Of a stretch of DNA of 64,000 bases, positions 56,901 through 64,000 are shown piece after piece. Position numbers and translations under genes: made by a program. The notes under the pieces are model-generated. The model did no database searches and was not told the DNA's origin. It saw only the letters and a list, made by a program, of their open reading frames with translations. Origin of the DNA: an uncultured Bacteroidia bacterium. GTDB taxonomy: Bacteria; Bacteroidota; Bacteroidia; Bacteroidales; CAJPTX01. Positions within the stretch are counted from its first letter, which is position 1; each line of letters opens with the position of its first letter. The stretch covers positions 1 through 64,000 of the forward strand of contig CAMXWF010000013.1 in assembly GCA_947252645.1 (NCBI GenBank). The letters are read 5' to 3'.

Positions 56901-59900
56901 TAGGTCGATGAGCTGGTCTAGCGGATCGAGCTTGTCGGGGGTAACGGAACTCAAATCTCGTAGCTGCGCATTGAGCTGCACCTTGAGGGCCTTGAGAGGG
57001 CCCGAGGTGTGGTTGGTGAGAGTGCAGGGGATGGTGACCTTACCGTCGGCGATGCTGCTCACGGGCTTTCCCGCTGCGATGGAGACGGCGTTGGTACGCT
57101 TGACCTGTGAGACTTTGATGACCCACCCTGGGTATGGCTTGGTGGCCTCGATTTCGGCCATGAGCCGTATGGTCACGGAGCCATTGTTGCCCATGGCCTG
57201 CACGCGGAGGTGCGGGGCGTTGGGGTCGCTTTTGCCCCGCAGCACGGCGATGGGGTTCTCGAGCTGGCTGGCGTACTCGGGCGCATCGCTGGTGTAGAAC
57301 TCTAGGGTGTGCTCAAGATCGACATCCTCGTCGGGCATGAGGTCGTATTCGATGACTTCCGCCTGCACGGCGTAATGCTCGTTGGTCGGGTAGAAGGTGA
57401 GGGAGGAGTGCTGCGGGTTGTAGTAGTCCCACTTGGCGCCGCCGTCATCGGTGAAGTAGACGGACTCACCTTCCTTGAGCTTGTAGGTAGTATAGGGGTC
57501 GACGAAAATGGGGAAACCCATGAAGCTGAAGCTCTTTCCCCTCTGCAAGGGCACGACGTTGCCCAGGTTCTTGACCTTGATCGAGCGGAGGTTGTTGGTT
57601 GGGTTGCTGTCGTGGGGTACGATGGCCTCTAGGGTCACTTCGATTTCCTCCCCGAGCTTCTCCTTGGTTGAGAGGTCGATTTCAAAGGTCACACGCCGTT
57701 CCTCAAGTGGCTTGAGGGCCTTGACAATCAGCCCCTTTTGGAGTTCACCGCGCACTTTGACCGCAACCGACACATCTATTGGGTCGCTGGCGGTGCTGAC
57801 GTTGGTGATATTGAAGGCCATTGTCCGGACGCCGAGGTTCGGGGCGGGAGCGATGCGCGTGAGGTTGTAAATGCGCACATCGTTGCCCTCGACCGTGAGC
57901 CTCTCGATGGTATAGCCTGCGCAGATGAAGGCATCCCCCTTGTAGCGACTCCACCACTGTAGGCTCAGCTGGACCTCTTGCCCCGCGAGCGCGGAGAGGT
58001 CCCAGAGCGTCAAGTGTTCCTGCTCGTCAGCTTTGAGCCTTGGCGCCCCACCACAGGGGGGGATCTCTTGGCCATTGGAAGCGTTGAGCAGTCGGAGCTG
58101 CGAATACTCCTTGCCCTCTCCAGTGCGGTCGACGGGGTGTTGCAGCGCACCCAGGAACTGCAGCATGGAGAAGACGAGCTTTTCGTTAGCCCCCAGCGCG
58201 GGCAATTTGAGGTTGCAGGTTGCGAGTTCGAGCATGTTGTCGGCGCCCGCGGGGGAGAAAGGCTCAACGGTAGCGTCCAGATTTTTCTCCACCTTGGCCA
58301 GCATCAGGTGCGCCCCGACGGGTAGCCCCAAGCCTGGCGTGGCCCCCTCATAGAGGACTTGTACGTTTTTCCCTGGGGTCACGAACGTAAGGGTAGAGGG
58401 CTGAGCAATGAAGTTTTCGCTAAGCGGCAGAGTCTGCTTTGTGAGATCGATGGCCTGCGGCCACGGGGCGCAGACGCCCACGGAGCGCTCGGAGGAGGCA
58501 GTTCCCTTCACCGCCTTCACGGCAAACACAGTACGCTGTTGCCGGGCGAGATCTCCGGCTTTAAGCGTATAGGAGGGCTCTGTAAGCGCGGCAGTCACTT
58601 CCTGCCACTGGCCGTTGTCAACAGCAGCTCTTAGGACGGTGTAGGTAACGCCGTCACCCGCCACGGGCTGCCAGCTCAGCTTGGCGCCCTCGCCACAAGC
58701 CGAGGTGCCACGGGCGATGTTGAGTTCCTTTGGCTGCGGAGCGATGGTGAATGGTTTGGCATTCATGACCATGTGGCCCTGCTCGTCGGTCAGGCGTAGA
58801 ATGCACTGGTCGGAGAACGGGGCATCAGCAGGCAGCTGGAAGCCATTGCGGGAGAAGGTGCTAGTACTGACTGCGACGTAGTTTTTCCCGCCGTCGTAGG
58901 AGATCTCGATGGTGAGGGGGTTGCCCTTGTCCAGATGGAAATTCTCGGTTTGGTAGATGAGCCACTCCCCGGGCTCGAAGCGCTCGCCCCCGATTGGGTA
59001 GCTGAGGGCAGGGGTCATTGGGTCGAGGAACCAGACGAGGAAGAACTCCTGGGCGCCATCGGAGGAGGCTATCTTGCCGGACACCTGGAGGTCGTAGTCT
59101 CCGGCGGCCGGGTGGTCAATGACCACCTGCTCGATGTTGTTGATGGAATCCACGCCCGTAGTGGCGTTGTCCTCTGGGTGCTCAGGGTTTAAGACCCAAG
59201 GGCTGTAATCCTGCCCGTTGGCGGAGACCTTGAGGTTTAGATCGTTCACCAATGCTCTTTCCCTGAAGGCAGTTTTCTTGAGGATGGGCGGGTCGAGCCA
59301 GCAGATCATCACGCGCAGCTGTCCGATGCCCTCTGGCACGGTGATTTTGTGGGAAAAAGGCTGCGCGCCGGCCTCCATGGAGTTCTTGACGAAGCTTCCC
59401 GCCTCAAGGGCCTCGACGGCCTTGAGAATGTTGACCGAGCCATAGCCATACTGGTAGTCGGGGCCAGGGCGCCCTAGATCGTCGGCGGTATTGGCTAAGA
59501 GTGCCTTGACCAGGGCGGCATTGGGGTCGGCATTGGCGTAGAGCTGGTGGTAGCGCTGGGAGAGCAGCGCGGCCATGCCGGCGGCCATGGGGCACGACAT
59601 GGAGGTGCCGCTCATGAGGCCATAGGAGTTGTTGGGCAGGGTGCTGTAGACTTCCTCGCCCTTGGCGCACACGATGGGTAGCAGCCGCCCATCGTCGGTA
59701 GGCCCGAAGGAGCTGAAATCCGTGATTTCACCCCACTTATTGAGGGCGCCCACGGTGATGATATTCTTGGCGCGCTTGGTGGACGAGCTATATTTGGAGC
59801 AAGAGTTCTGGTCGTTGCCCGCCGAGTGGAAGTGGGTCAAGTTTGGGTACTTGCAGGCCAAGACATCGGCATCGACACCCAATGCGCTATAGGTCAGAAT

Positions 59901-60941
59901 GTCGAGCATTTCGCAGAAATAGCCCATCTGCAGCCCGTAAGAGTTGGAGGTGAGCGAAATGCCGTAGTGGCTCCGCGTATAGCCCATTTCCTCTTGGACG
60001 TTCAGCCCGTTCTCTTGGGTGTTGAAATTCCAGGCCCATACCTCGGCTTCTGGGGCCATGCCGCGCATCTTGGGATCGAGCAGCCCAGCCCCCGCGATGG
60101 TGCCGCAGGTGTGCATGCCATGCCCGCGGGAGTCTCCCACGCCCATTTCGAATTCTTTGGAGTGGATGCGCTGGCCAAAGTCCACATGGTGCTGGACATT
60201 GGCATCCCAGAGGCCCACGCGCACGCCCTTGCCGGTTAAGCCGCGACCACCGTCTTCCACGGGACGGGCCAAGACGTTGGCTCGTCCGAGCGTACTCCCC
60301 TCGCGGTTGGTGAGTTCCTCAGGGGGCATGACGAAGCTCACGCCGGCCACGTAATCCTGCCGGGCAAGCAGCTGGAGCGCCTGGAGGCTGCCTTCCACCT
60401 CGCACTGCCTGAGCCCCTCGTGCATCTGCACCAAGCGCAGCCCCTGCTGTTCGAGAGCCTTGGCCAACAGCTGCGGGTGGGCGTTGGAGAACCAACGCAC
60501 GACAGCCGCGGCGCCTTCGCCTCGCCGGGCCCACTTGGGCACTTGGCCTCGGAGCAGCGCGTCGTCGGTTTTCCAGCTAGGCTGGATGGCCACCACGGCG
60601 CGGAGGCCCGTGCCCCTGAAGTCGCGTGGCTTTGCGCCATCTCGCATCAGCGCGAAGTAGGCATTGGAGCCCACATAGGCCTCCAACTGTAGACCGCGCG
60701 CCTGCAGCTGCTTGCGTTCAGCCAGCGTAGGCAGCGCCTTAAACTGAACCAGCACATTGAGCTTGCCATTCGTGGCCTGCCCTAGCTCCACCTTCGCGGC
60801 AGAGCCTCTGGTTTGCTGCACATTGCCCGGTAGCATAGCCTCCTCTGCACCAAAGCGCACCGTAGGCTGCGCAAGCAACCACCCCACGGGCAGCAGCCAA
60901 CACAACAGGAGAATTACACATTGTCTAGCTATTCGTCCCAT
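50955..60941 (-). CDS. Giant T9SS-secreted subtilisin-like (S8) protein, 3,328 residues
   Basis: The ATG at 60941 gives a signal peptide (IARQCVILLLCWLLPVGWLLAQ); the frame is open for 92 more codons upstream but these run through a terminator hairpin. An S8 peptidase domain holds Asp246 (GLWDANVQHH), His274 (RGHGMHTCG), the oxyanion Asn (FHSAGNDQNS) and Ser447 (SGTSMSCPMAAG), so the triad is intact. Then: a P-domain-like part (about 520-634), FN3/CARDB-like beta domains, a LamG-like domain (about 1680-1815), an MBG-like domain (about 2174-2277), several InlB-B-like repeats (from about 2374), carboxypeptidase-regulatory-like domains (about 2850-3230) and a type A sorting domain (LQPNPFAE to the end). 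It is expected to be exported by the Por system and act at the surface. Some 2,800 residues beyond the protease are of unknown purpose. Confidence 0.93.
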   Translation of the reverse strand: MGRIARQCVILLLCWLLPVGWLLAQPTVRFGAEEAMLPGNVQQTRGSAAKVELGQATNGKLNVLVQFKALPTLAERKQLQARGLQLEAYVGSNAYFALMRDGAKPRDFRGTGLRAVVAIQPSWKTDDALLRGQVPKWARRGEGAAAVVRWFSNAHPQLLAKALEQQGLRLVQMHEGLRQCEVEGSLQALQLLARQDYVAGVSFVMPPEELTNREGSTLGRANVLARPVEDGGRGLTGKGVRVGLWDANVQHHVDFGQRIHSKEFEMGVGDSRGHGMHTCGTIAGAGLLDPKMRGMAPEAEVWAWNFNTQENGLNVQEEMGYTRSHYGISLTSNSYGLQMGYFCEMLDILTYSALGVDADVLACKYPNLTHFHSAGNDQNSCSKYSSSTKRAKNIITVGALNKWGEITDFSSFGPTDDGRLLPIVCAKGEEVYSTLPNNSYGLMSGTSMSCPMAAGMAALLSQRYHQLYANADPNAALVKALLANTADDLGRPGPDYQYGYGSVNILKAVEALEAGSFVKNSMEAGAQPFSHKITVPEGIGQLRVMICWLDPPILKKTAFRERALVNDLNLKVSANGQDYSPWVLNPEHPEDNATTGVDSINNIEQVVIDHPAAGDYDLQVSGKIASSDGAQEFFLVWFLDPMTPALSYPIGGERFEPGEWLIYQTENFHLDKGNPLTIEISYDGGKNYVAVSTSTFSRNGFQLPADAPFSDQCILRLTDEQGHMVMNAKPFTIAPQPKELNIARGTSACGEGAKLSWQPVAGDGVTYTVLRAAVDNGQWQEVTAALTEPSYTLKAGDLARQQRTVFAVKAVKGTASSERSVGVCAPWPQAIDLTKQTLPLSENFIAQPSTLTFVTPGKNVQVLYEGATPGLGLPVGAHLMLAKVEKNLDATVEPFSPAGADNMLELATCNLKLPALGANEKLVFSMLQFLGALQHPVDRTGEGKEYSQLRLLNASNGQEIPPCGGAPRLKADEQEHLTLWDLSALAGQEVQLSLQWWSRYKGDAFICAGYTIERLTVEGNDVRIYNLTRIAPAPNLGVRTMAFNITNVSTASDPIDVSVAVKVRGELQKGLIVKALKPLEERRVTFEIDLSTKEKLGEEIEVTLEAIVPHDSNPTNNLRSIKVKNLGNVVPLQRGKSFSFMGFPIFVDPYTTYKLKEGESVYFTDDGGAKWDYYNPQHSSLTFYPTNEHYAVQAEVIEYDLMPDEDVDLEHTLEFYTSDAPEYASQLENPIAVLRGKSDPNAPHLRVQAMGNNGSVTIRLMAEIEATKPYPGWVIKVSQVKRTNAVSIAAGKPVSSIADGKVTIPCTLTNHTSGPLKALKVQLNAQLRDLSSVTPDKLDPLDQLIDLEPNASKECSFSLEDISDPAEINYLLSVNFQETDQRDNQASGSLIHDHYFVGGKLIDPQRAVINKLLLGQTNRDDIDLGEETHGQRIQYCLGEQLDHYKGNDLTIRAYDLTLSQPTDLVVWFDLNNDLQFVDAERQVLSLAPNATEGTLTFTADQLKDLEEGDYRLRVALLPKDKAADFAAGTDVPFGHVQDFNIFLSDQEEELVSDIVLAECKGLSSGANLSSMQPVVIVVKNEGTKAITAFTATLEFDGETFPKESFTANIEPDQEQEFTLRPRLDLRQPGLHQVSVTLEGDSQTANNSKTYTLCSVPEVTNPPVALTFSPKGPGVLQTMPVDYGREFTLEGWYFLDGPQFATLLSDERKIRLVIAHDLVGIEDQAIALQLGRGLYYTKGNAVTPYQWNHIAVTVKIRQGLFADEITEVKFFVNGKEYPLAKPFEVGSANAPSGLMGYGVKFKGQMKYLRAWKKVLAAADIQANMLKPVVQNGNLPQGCLYEFLANEGAGAYLVSGAQWGCLIKRSDYAGSMKRKKTAKPMENPAPMWTTLESHISQVEATNQVLPAEHRGDGSWKLTLPAAQSLTQPVEARFTPTWPFTSLSNSGTVFTETTSITFDNGAYDKVTASSDPSKPYFGAAFSNVPVKLYVENDYSPECDLLKLTLGEGATAVEAAPTNQEVVFSVEAALFDPDKLAKASLTVTQISPEAVVLFNGKTYNQGETLTMDLSKLNKLTVRAANQRNSKIYVVRVQKKVSLTPQTITWDQSLGNMPFSAAPVALSAVTDSELPVVYLSDNPNVATIRQGQLVLVGLGSAKISATQPGDGIKFAAAAKLDKVVTVEKRAITVKPKELSVAEGLPLPEFSFDFEGVQGDEYHGRFQQPRYGVEATAGVFWDDDQAPLHKGDYQVKPLASQPTTYDDGNYAITLANGTLHVTEPNDQTIRLDIAALGVDAADLDKVKIFANDMPLIVESGKAYIQLAKLMVPKEPEPGATVDPNAKPELEPKEQEVVLTVSCEGYLQQTETITVKDANVSKEYTLAKCEVTITYKAGPNGSIVGIATQPRPKGTMTSSVVAVPDKGYRFKEWDVDPKDLAIRSDKAEQDQTITASFEPMTLKANYTVTEGGKLASGSLAEQNVAYGADAQEVTVEADPGYAFVQWSDGLLEQTRTDTKLTQDVAVQAIFMKPYNLPYKEDFDNQSTAPSYWSHGKDDQGEGFIFYVSDTDQEPIRRNYYGAFPTYGKNLPLSVVKASLLTPWFSLEGRTDADLQLQADLAISNGVSKPVTLSYRFGEAEPWNQLLQYAGNRSAAEPISLDKSKLAGKAMVQFAWYVEHDNASGKDVEILVDNVSITTAAAGLKVDRFYRAGDNGKLLCDGKSLAELRQEEVEGTASKPVEAKANDGYFFQKWSDGSTENPRTDKGYTNVTAHFAPKPDGDLVTLTYEAKEHGILEGPTFQQVPKGSTAAAVIAVPDPGYEFDQWEDNHQLAVRNDKAEENAHHVASFKLKDLSLAFIVLNDPDSDFPTLYPGATVSVKTQDGQERSVKTDKDGRAVFEGGYKQGDEVSYMVSLKGYGDVVNEAYTVDETDLPIKVAIAPAVSVSLTLLDELSGQPVASAKALLNGDEPNVKGSIAWKNQAPGEHSLTVQADHYIPIEETFTAKKDTTLTLNLQRERHKLTVTVVDAQNQPVEKVAVSVGAQPVVFTNDKGVALVPDLIYGVDYDCQASLDQRTSPAARVTIDGDKELTLQLKQALSVLFSVTLDGQPASQATVIIGGQALTTDAQGLLTYATVAGTLAYSCALEGYPVQSGSVEVTDDGQKVEIAFKKATPPAPGKVTLAFRVTLDGKALRDAKVKIAESSDEQTTDAAGQASFTLPAGSYSYTVTAPDGQSIRGKLTVTGNTELPIMFSQKSTPVESALLAQAALQPNPFAERCQLVNVASMQELTIVSATGVVVRTIKHNGAETLTLDTQALPQGLYLFRLRDHEGHFRTLSAIRR

Positions 60942-61140
60942 ATTGTACTGATTTTGATTGTTGTTGATTTTTATACTTCGCAAGGCCAAGTTACAAATAT
61001 TCTGGCAAACAATCTCCTGGCCCCAAGCACCTGGGCCTATTTTTTCTTCCTTGTGCCAAAATTCCGAGGAATCCAAAAAGTGCGTGCCTTCGAGGGCTAC
61101 AGGAACTACGGGTGAGTTTTTTTGCGAGCGGCATTTTGGC

Positions 61141-61174
61141 AAAAAGCGGGCCTCTGGTAGAACCTGAGGCCCGC
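61141..61174 (-). terminator. Terminator-type hairpin upstream of the giant gene
   Basis: On the minus strand GCGGGCCTC pairs with GAGGCCCGC (9 bp, plus 3 more inner pairs) and five T follow. No complete gene ends just before it. It closely resembles the terminator at 63689. Confidence 0.7.
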
Positions 61175-61177
61175 AGA

Positions 61178-61201
61178 TAGCAGCTGCGAGTGCAGCTGCT
61201 A
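61178..61201. repeat. Short palindrome, 10-bp arms
   Basis: TAGCAGCTGC and GCAGCTGCTA surround GAGT. It lies 3 bases from the terminator hairpin and inside the duplicated leader element. Confidence 0.6.
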
Positions 61202-61248
61202 CTGTAAGGATGAACATGAAATCCCGTTTGGCATTTTACCCTCAAGGC
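61188..61248 (-). repeat. Duplicated leader element, copy A
   Basis: About 57 bases on the minus strand (starting CCTTGAGGGT, with CCAAACGG and an ATG at 61217) match the stretch at 63602-63660 at roughly three bases in four, with one 2-base gap. The ATG opens MFILTVAAALAAAICG, a short hydrophobic frame that continues into the giant gene's frame through the terminator. Confidence 0.5.
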
Positions 61249-61626
61249 CCTTTCGCAGTCGGCCGCCCTCAGGATGTCGTGGGCCCCGCGGCGGCCCACG
61301 ATCCGTTCGGGCGACCACTGGGGCTCCTGGAGATGCTCGTACACGCAGGCCTGACCGCCATCGGGGCGACGCAGGGGGGAAACTGCCGCTCCCCGCGGGT
61401 CGATACTAGCCGCTACGCGTCCTTAGGCCAGGTAGCCATTCTGCATGCCATGCGGCTACGCTTGGGTTCACAGCGTAGGGTCGAATGGCTGCGGCCTATG
61501 GCCTAGGCGAGGCCCGCTTGCGATGGGGCTGCACGTAGATTGCAAAATCGTACAGCGTTGTCCCTCGATAGGGTGTCCAGTAATTTAAGGGTGCGCCGTG
61601 AAACGCAGTAGATTATCCACACGAGA

Positions 61627-61657
61627 AAGGGGAGGAGCCCCTTGGCCTCCTCCCCTT
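61627..61657 (-). terminator. Terminator after the degT-type gene
   Basis: 11-bp arms AAGGGGAGGAG and CTCCTCCCCTT around a 9-base loop, 35 bases after the aminotransferase stop. The T-run on the minus strand is short (TTTCT). Confidence 0.55.
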
Positions 61658-61691
61658 GTAATTCATCCTATACAAGGTGCTTTCCCTTGCG

Positions 61692-62928
61692 CTAGTGCTG
61701 CACTTTGCCTGAAGTTTGAAGGCTACCATAGGCTTCGACTACCGCACTTACCACTGCGTTCACCATGGCCTCGGTCAGCTGGGGGTAAATCGGCAGAGAT
61801 ATCTCACATGCGTAGAGTTCGTAGGCCTTCGGGTAGTGTTTGATATCATAGCCTAACTTCGCAAAGTAGCTGAGCATGGGGAGCGGTACATAGTGCACAT
61901 TGACGGCGATCTCTTGGCGGGCAATGGAGTCTATCATACTGTTGCGTTGCGCCTCGGAGATTCCTGCTATGCGTAGAGCGAAGATATGGTAAGAAGTTCG
62001 CCTCCCATCTTCGTCCTCCTCCTTAGGTAGAATAGCCCACGGATAGCGCGCAAACCCCTTTACATACCCATCAAAAACTCGTTTTCGCTCATGGTAAAGT
62101 AGGTCTATCATCCGCATCTGAGCCAGGCCTACCGCCGCATTTAGGTCTGGCATATTGCACTTGAACCCTAATCCCGTGATATCGTATCGCCACGCCCCCG
62201 CGCGGTTTTTTGTAAAAGCGTCCTTCGTTTGGCAATTCAAAGAGTACTGCCTTAGCTCACTGTATAGCTGGGCGTTGTCAAAGGGTGCTGGGAGGTTTAG
62301 CGCTATAGCACCGCCCTCGGCCGTGGTGATGTTCTTGACCGCATGGAGCGAGAATATTGTTACGTCTGCTTCTTGCCCGGTACGCCTACCCTTAGCTGAA
62401 AAAGCCCCGAGCGCATGGGCAGCATCGCTCAGGATTAGTATTCTCCCTAGCCTATGCTGCACTGGCGAGGTAGGAGAGAATCGATGCACCACCTGCGGGT
62501 CGCGCACGATGCGGCGTATTGCATCGTATTGACAGGGGAAGCCCGCAATGTCTACTGGAATTATCGCTTTTGTTCGTGGTGATATAGCTTTCCGCACCGC
62601 ATCGGGCGATATGTTAAAATCATCGCCCACGTCCACCATCACGGGTACTCCCCCAGCATGGATGACAGCGAGCGCCGTGGCTGCGTACGTATAGGCAGGC
62701 ACAATGACCTCATCCCCGGGCCGCAATCCCAACCAAGAGAGCATTAAGAATGGCCCCCGAGGTCCATGAATTCACGGTGAGCACGGCCTGTACGCCTGAA
62801 AGCTTGGCTATGGCCTCCTCGAGTTCTTTTGCTTTTGCACCCGTGGTAATCCAGCCCGACCGCAACGTGGCCTCCACCTCGTCAATCACACTTTGATCGA
62901 TGTAGGGCGGGGAGAATGGGATCTTCAT
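61692..62928 (-). pseudogene. DegT/DnrJ/EryC1/StrS-type aminotransferase, one-base frameshift
   Basis: The N-terminus (MKIPFSPPYIDQSVIDEVEATLRSGWITTG) starts at 62928 and reads through VLTVNSWTSGAIL, then changes frame; the rest (LSWLGLRPGDEVIVPAYTYA... to 61692) lies in another frame. The total of 1,237 bases is one more than a multiple of three, so one base appears inserted near 62745-62750 (minus-strand CTTAATG). The repaired protein would be about 411 residues, normal for the family. The PLP lysine is in FSLHAVKNITTAEGG. Such enzymes aminate a UDP- or dTDP-4-keto sugar (PglE/WecE type). It is 12 bases after the pglC-like gene. Either a recent pseudogene or a sequence error. Confidence 0.85.
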
Positions 62929-62940
62929 ATTCTAGTTTAA

Positions 62941-63522
62941 TTATATTATTGTTTTAACCATGAAGGTTATATTCTTCCAGAATGACCTGTAGGCGACATA
63001 GTCGAGGTTAATGCGCACCTCATCGGGAAAGACCACCTCATCGTAATACTGTAGCGGCTTCTCCTGGGCTTGCAGAATTCGTTCTTCGTGAGCGTACTTC
63101 AGCGACGCAGGGCCCGTAATGCCAGGCCTGATGCTGAGCAGCAGGGCTTTCTGCTCGTCAGTAAGCTTATCAATCTCACTTGGCACATCTGGGCGAGGCC
63201 CGACAAAGCTCATATCCCCCTTAAGCACATTCCATAGCTGGGGCAGCTCATCAAGCTTGTAGCGCCGCAATTTGGCCCCCAATGGGGTAATCCGGCTTTC
63301 ACCTGCCACCGAGATCATAGGCCCCCCATGGCCCACCGTCATGGTTCTGAATTTATATATCGTGAATGGCCTTCCCTTTAGCCCCACCCGCTCCTGGCGG
63401 AAAAGGACTGGCCCGTTGGACATCGTTATGCGTATCAATACAGCTACAACAAGTATCACGGGGGCCGCAACTAAAAGCCCCAACGCGGATAGCGTGCGAT
63501 CAAGTAGCCACTTTGCATACAT
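62941..63522 (-). CDS. PglC-type monotopic phosphoglycosyl transferase
   Basis: 193 residues, the short form of the bacterial sugar transferase family. An N-terminal re-entrant hydrophobic helix (LSALGLLVAAPVILVVAVLI), the FRQERVGLKGRPFTIYKFRT stretch, the catalytic Asp-Glu pair in YKLDELPQLWNVLKGDMSFV and GPRPDVPSE are clear. It transfers a sugar phosphate from UDP-sugar to undecaprenyl phosphate to start a glycan. With the aminotransferase it suggests use of a bacillosamine-like or other 4-amino sugar for O-antigen, capsule or protein glycosylation. Confidence 0.93.
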   Translation of the reverse strand: MYAKWLLDRTLSALGLLVAAPVILVVAVLIRITMSNGPVLFRQERVGLKGRPFTIYKFRTMTVGHGGPMISVAGESRITPLGAKLRRYKLDELPQLWNVLKGDMSFVGPRPDVPSEIDKLTDEQKALLLSIRPGITGPASLKYAHEERILQAQEKPLQYYDEVVFPDEVRINLDYVAYRSFWKNITFMVKTII

Positions 63523-63628
63523 AATGCACTGCCGATTCTTTTACAATTAAGCGATCGTTTGCAGACCTTGTCAATAGCTCAAGCCATACGACGTTGAAGA
63601 TTGCACCTACTACTGCAAAGATGGGCAT
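63500..63628 (-). other. Possible leader peptide ORF overlapping the pglC start, 42 codons
   Basis: An ATG at 63628 opens a 42-residue frame (MPIFAVVGAIFNVVW...CKVAT) that overlaps the pglC start by 23 bases in another frame. It begins in the duplicated leader element, where copy A also has an ATG at the same place. Coding is uncertain; it may be chance. Confidence 0.25.
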
Positions 63629-63660
63629 AATACTCCGTTTGGTGTTTTGCACCTTCAGGG
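63602..63660 (-). repeat. Duplicated leader element, copy B
   Basis: 59 bases on the minus strand (starting CCCTGAAGGT, with CACCAAACGG and an ATG at 63628) match copy A at 61188-61248 at about 75%. It lies in the leader of pglC. Confidence 0.5.
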
Positions 63661-63688
63661 GAGGGCTTCGAGGGGAGGGATTATAGCC

Positions 63689-63720
63689 AAAAAGAGGGCC
63701 TCAGGTTCTACCTGAGGCCC
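63689..63720 (-). terminator. Intrinsic terminator of the right-edge T9SS gene
   Basis: A perfect 11-bp stem (GGGCCTCAGGT and its complement) with a 3-base loop, followed on the minus strand by a T-rich run (CTCTTTTT). It starts 26 bases after the stop. The stem is nearly the same as at 61141. Confidence 0.8.
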
Positions 63721-63746
63721 CACGAAAGTGCGCAGGTAGGTGGATC

Positions 63747-64000
63747 CTATTGTTTCACGACCCGCAGGGTGCGGATGCCATCGCCGGCCTCTACCACCAG
63801 CAGGTAGAGCCCGCTGGGCAGGACCGAGACGTCGAGCACTAGGATACTCTCGCCCTGTAGCCTGCAATGGCGCACCACCTGGCCCGTGGAGGCCACCAGG
63901 GAGAGCGCACGGGCCTCAGCCAAGCCCTCCAGGGTGAGCGTGGCGGTGGCTGGATTGGGATAGACCCTGAGGTCAGCCAGCACCGCGGGCTCCACGGGGG
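63747..64000 (-). CDS. T9SS-secreted protein, C-terminal end only (5' end outside window)
   Basis: The frame is open to the window edge, so only the last ~84 codons are visible. They form a type A sorting domain: LRVYPNPATATLTLEGLAEA, SLVASTGQVVRHC, LVLDVSVLPSGLYLLVVEAG and a basic end LRVVKQ. The N-terminal function is not visible. Confidence 0.85.
   Translation of the reverse strand, partial: PVEPAVLADLRVYPNPATATLTLEGLAEARALSLVASTGQVVRHCRLQGESILVLDVSVLPSGLYLLVVEAGDGIRTLRVVKQ

Larger units (their letters stand above)
60942..61691. other. Intergenic stretch of 750 bases upstream of the giant gene
   Basis: Contains the presumed promoter region of the giant gene (no TAnnTTTG match seen), a minus-strand terminator at 61141, a palindrome at 61179, the duplicated leader element at 61188 and the degT terminator at 61627. 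About 61260-61600 shows nothing recognisable. Open frames on both strands here look spurious. Confidence 0.5.

Noticed and set aside
60942..61217. 92-codon N-terminal extension of the giant protein from the ATG at 61217
   Set aside because: The extension runs through a terminator hairpin, and a normal signal peptide begins at 60941.
61530..61600. GGGTGTCCAGTAATTTAAGG near 61573 looks like the end of an insertion sequence
   Set aside because: No matching inverted end, target duplication or transposase frame was found in the window.

Overview
The window reads as chromosomal DNA of a high-GC member of the Bacteroidales, probably a Porphyromonadaceae-like lineage. The evidence is three type IX secretion (T9SS) C-terminal sorting domains, a SusC/SusD pair, Bacteroidetes-restricted families (DUF5683, DUF4270, DUF4296, the threonyl-tRNA-synthetase-like nucleoside kinase) and promoters of the Bacteroidetes type (-7 TAnnTTTG, sometimes with -33 TTTG). 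The species cannot be fixed from the sequence. No rRNA, tRNA, CRISPR array, prophage or intact insertion sequence was seen.

Layout. 1-4218: tail of a T9SS-secreted protein, a VIT/vWA/TPR/DUF2135 protein, and a gene-free stretch with a conserved hairpin. 4219-20071 (minus): a long collinear block, read in transcription order as M16 peptidase, nucleoside kinase, folA, dnaB, then parA, parB, DUF5683, mltD, two SGNH esterases, an MBOAT acyltransferase and mscL. The parA-to-MBOAT part is nearly gapless and joins chromosome segregation to cell-envelope remodelling. 20200-30110 (plus): SusC/SusD and an unknown lipoprotein, then a half-length glycogen-synthase-like protein, a DUF4270 lipoprotein and glmS. 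30220-35089: M20 amidohydrolase and MFS exporter (minus), then a second parA with a ribbon-helix-helix partner, and a CD225/DUF2752 membrane pair (plus).

35356-41732 (minus): metK with a textbook promoter, then arcA, a TPR-SpoIIE phosphatase and a five-repeat OmpL47-like secreted protein in tight order. 42292-50574: rmlA (plus), an inhibitory-type serpin lipoprotein, dnaX split by a -1 frame change, a GAF/PAS sensor without output domain, an amidohydrolase and a DUF4296 lipoprotein. 50955-60941 (minus): one 3,328-residue T9SS-exported subtilisin-like protein. 61692-63522 (minus): a PglC-type phosphoglycosyl transferase and a DegT-type aminotransferase that carries a one-base frameshift. The window ends inside another T9SS cargo gene.

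Most notable: the dnaX frame change exactly between the gamma and tau regions; the giant secreted subtilase; a two-copy hairpin element with compensatory base changes (about 3834 and 50818); duplicated terminator and leader elements on both sides of the pglC/degT cassette; and the parA-RHH pair. Two frameshifts in one window (dnaX, degT) also raise the possibility of assembly error, and this is stated in each entry.
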